A stretch of DNA of 6,380 nt. Source: Acidobacteriota bacterium. GTDB taxonomy: Bacteria; Acidobacteriota; Terriglobia; Terriglobales; Acidobacteriaceae. Positions 6,006 through 6,380 of this stretch are shown piece by piece. The stretch spans positions 1 to 6,380 of the forward strand of contig JAJXXG010000722.1 of NCBI GenBank assembly GCA_021781255.1, given 5' to 3'. The position numbers were made by a program, and so were the translations under genes. The notes below the pieces were generated by a model. It saw nothing but the letters and a program-made list of their open reading frames with translations. It searched no databases and was not told where the DNA came from. Position 1 is the stretch's first letter; every line of letters begins with the position of its first letter.

Positions 6006-6380
6006 ATGAAGGCGACTGAAACCCTTGAGCAGGAACACCGAGTGATCGAGCAAGTTGCGAGCGCGTGCGGCGTCTGTGCCGAAGTATTGAGACGTGGCGC
6101 ACAAGTGCCGACAGACGTCCTCGATAGCATTGTCGATTTCTTCCGGCAGTATGGCGACCGATATCACAGGCAGGCGGAAGAAGCACTTCTCTCGCTGCTG
6201 CACGAAAAGGGCGTGCCGGCCGGAGCCTGTCCAATCGTGGTGATCAACTATGAGAATCAAAAGCGCGGGACGCTCGTTGACCAGCTTTCGTCGGCAGTGA
6301 GCGCCTACGCGAAGAGTGGTGGACTGGTCGATGAAACCCTGATCAACACGCTCGAAGCGCTGGCGGAGTTCTTCCCGGAC
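6006..6380 (+). CDS. Hemerythrin-like HHE domain protein (3' end beyond window)
   Basis: The first 125 residues of an all-helical protein matching the hemerythrin/HHE cation-binding family, which binds a di-iron (or similar) centre for O2 or NO sensing, storage or iron handling in the cytosol. Visible ligands are H11 in helix A (LEQEHRVIEQV) and H54 plus E58 in helix B (DRYHRQAEEALLSLLHEKG, 51-69). CPIVVINYEN (75-84) marks helix C. The frame stops at EFFPD (121-125), just where relatives continue with an H-x-x-x-D/E helix D motif, so the last ligands should lie a few codons outside. Oddity: relatives, as I remember them, carry Glu-His in helix C where this protein has Glu83-Asn84. The start is set by AGGAGG 5 nt upstream. 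The preceding 264-bp gap suggests its own promoter. Domain assignment is confident; physiological role is not. Confidence 0.88.
   Translation, partial: MKATETLEQEHRVIEQVASACGVCAEVLRRGAQVPTDVLDSIVDFFRQYGDRYHRQAEEALLSLLHEKGVPAGACPIVVINYENQKRGTLVDQLSSAVSAYAKSGGLVDETLINTLEALAEFFPD

Overview
The window (about 6.4 kb, moderately GC-rich) looks like ordinary chromosomal sequence from a Gram-negative-type heterotroph. The protein styles best fit Acidobacteriota, but this is an inference from protein flavour, with no marker gene to prove it. Six protein-coding genes are supported, two of them cut by the window edges. I see no rRNA, tRNA, CRISPR array, insertion sequence or phage gene.

Layout, left to right: (1) a DUF488 protein on the + strand (bases 2-685), reading frame open through the left edge; (2) the Fe-S assembly protein SufT on + (750-1280); (3) the E1 (decarboxylating) subunit of the 2-oxoglutarate dehydrogenase complex, sucA, on - (1287-3794), tail-to-tail with sufT only 6 bp apart; (4) a redoxin/thioredoxin-fold protein on + (3986-4519), divergent from sucA across a 191-bp intergenic region; (5) a mannose-1-phosphate guanylyltransferase-like nucleotidyltransferase on + (4656-5741); (6) a hemerythrin-like HHE protein on + (6006 to the right edge), after a 264-bp non-coding stretch.

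The genes do not form one obvious pathway. A loose theme of oxidative and iron metabolism joins SufT (Fe-S maturation), SucA (TCA cycle), the redoxin-fold protein and the hemerythrin (di-iron, O2 or NO binding). The nucleotidyltransferase (GDP-mannose supply for surface polysaccharide) falls outside it. Strong Shine-Dalgarno sequences precede sufT, the nucleotidyltransferase and the hemerythrin, suggesting that each is translated independently.

I did not find a convincing new multi-gene system. The points most worth a second look are at single-gene level: a SucA whose reading frame begins too late to encode the usual N-terminal E2-binding segment, fixed by a stop codon directly before the ATG; a redoxin-fold protein without a peroxidatic cysteine but with a C-terminal CPEC tail; a hemerythrin whose third-helix histidine appears to be replaced; and a DUF488 gene with no standard start codon before its first conserved motif.
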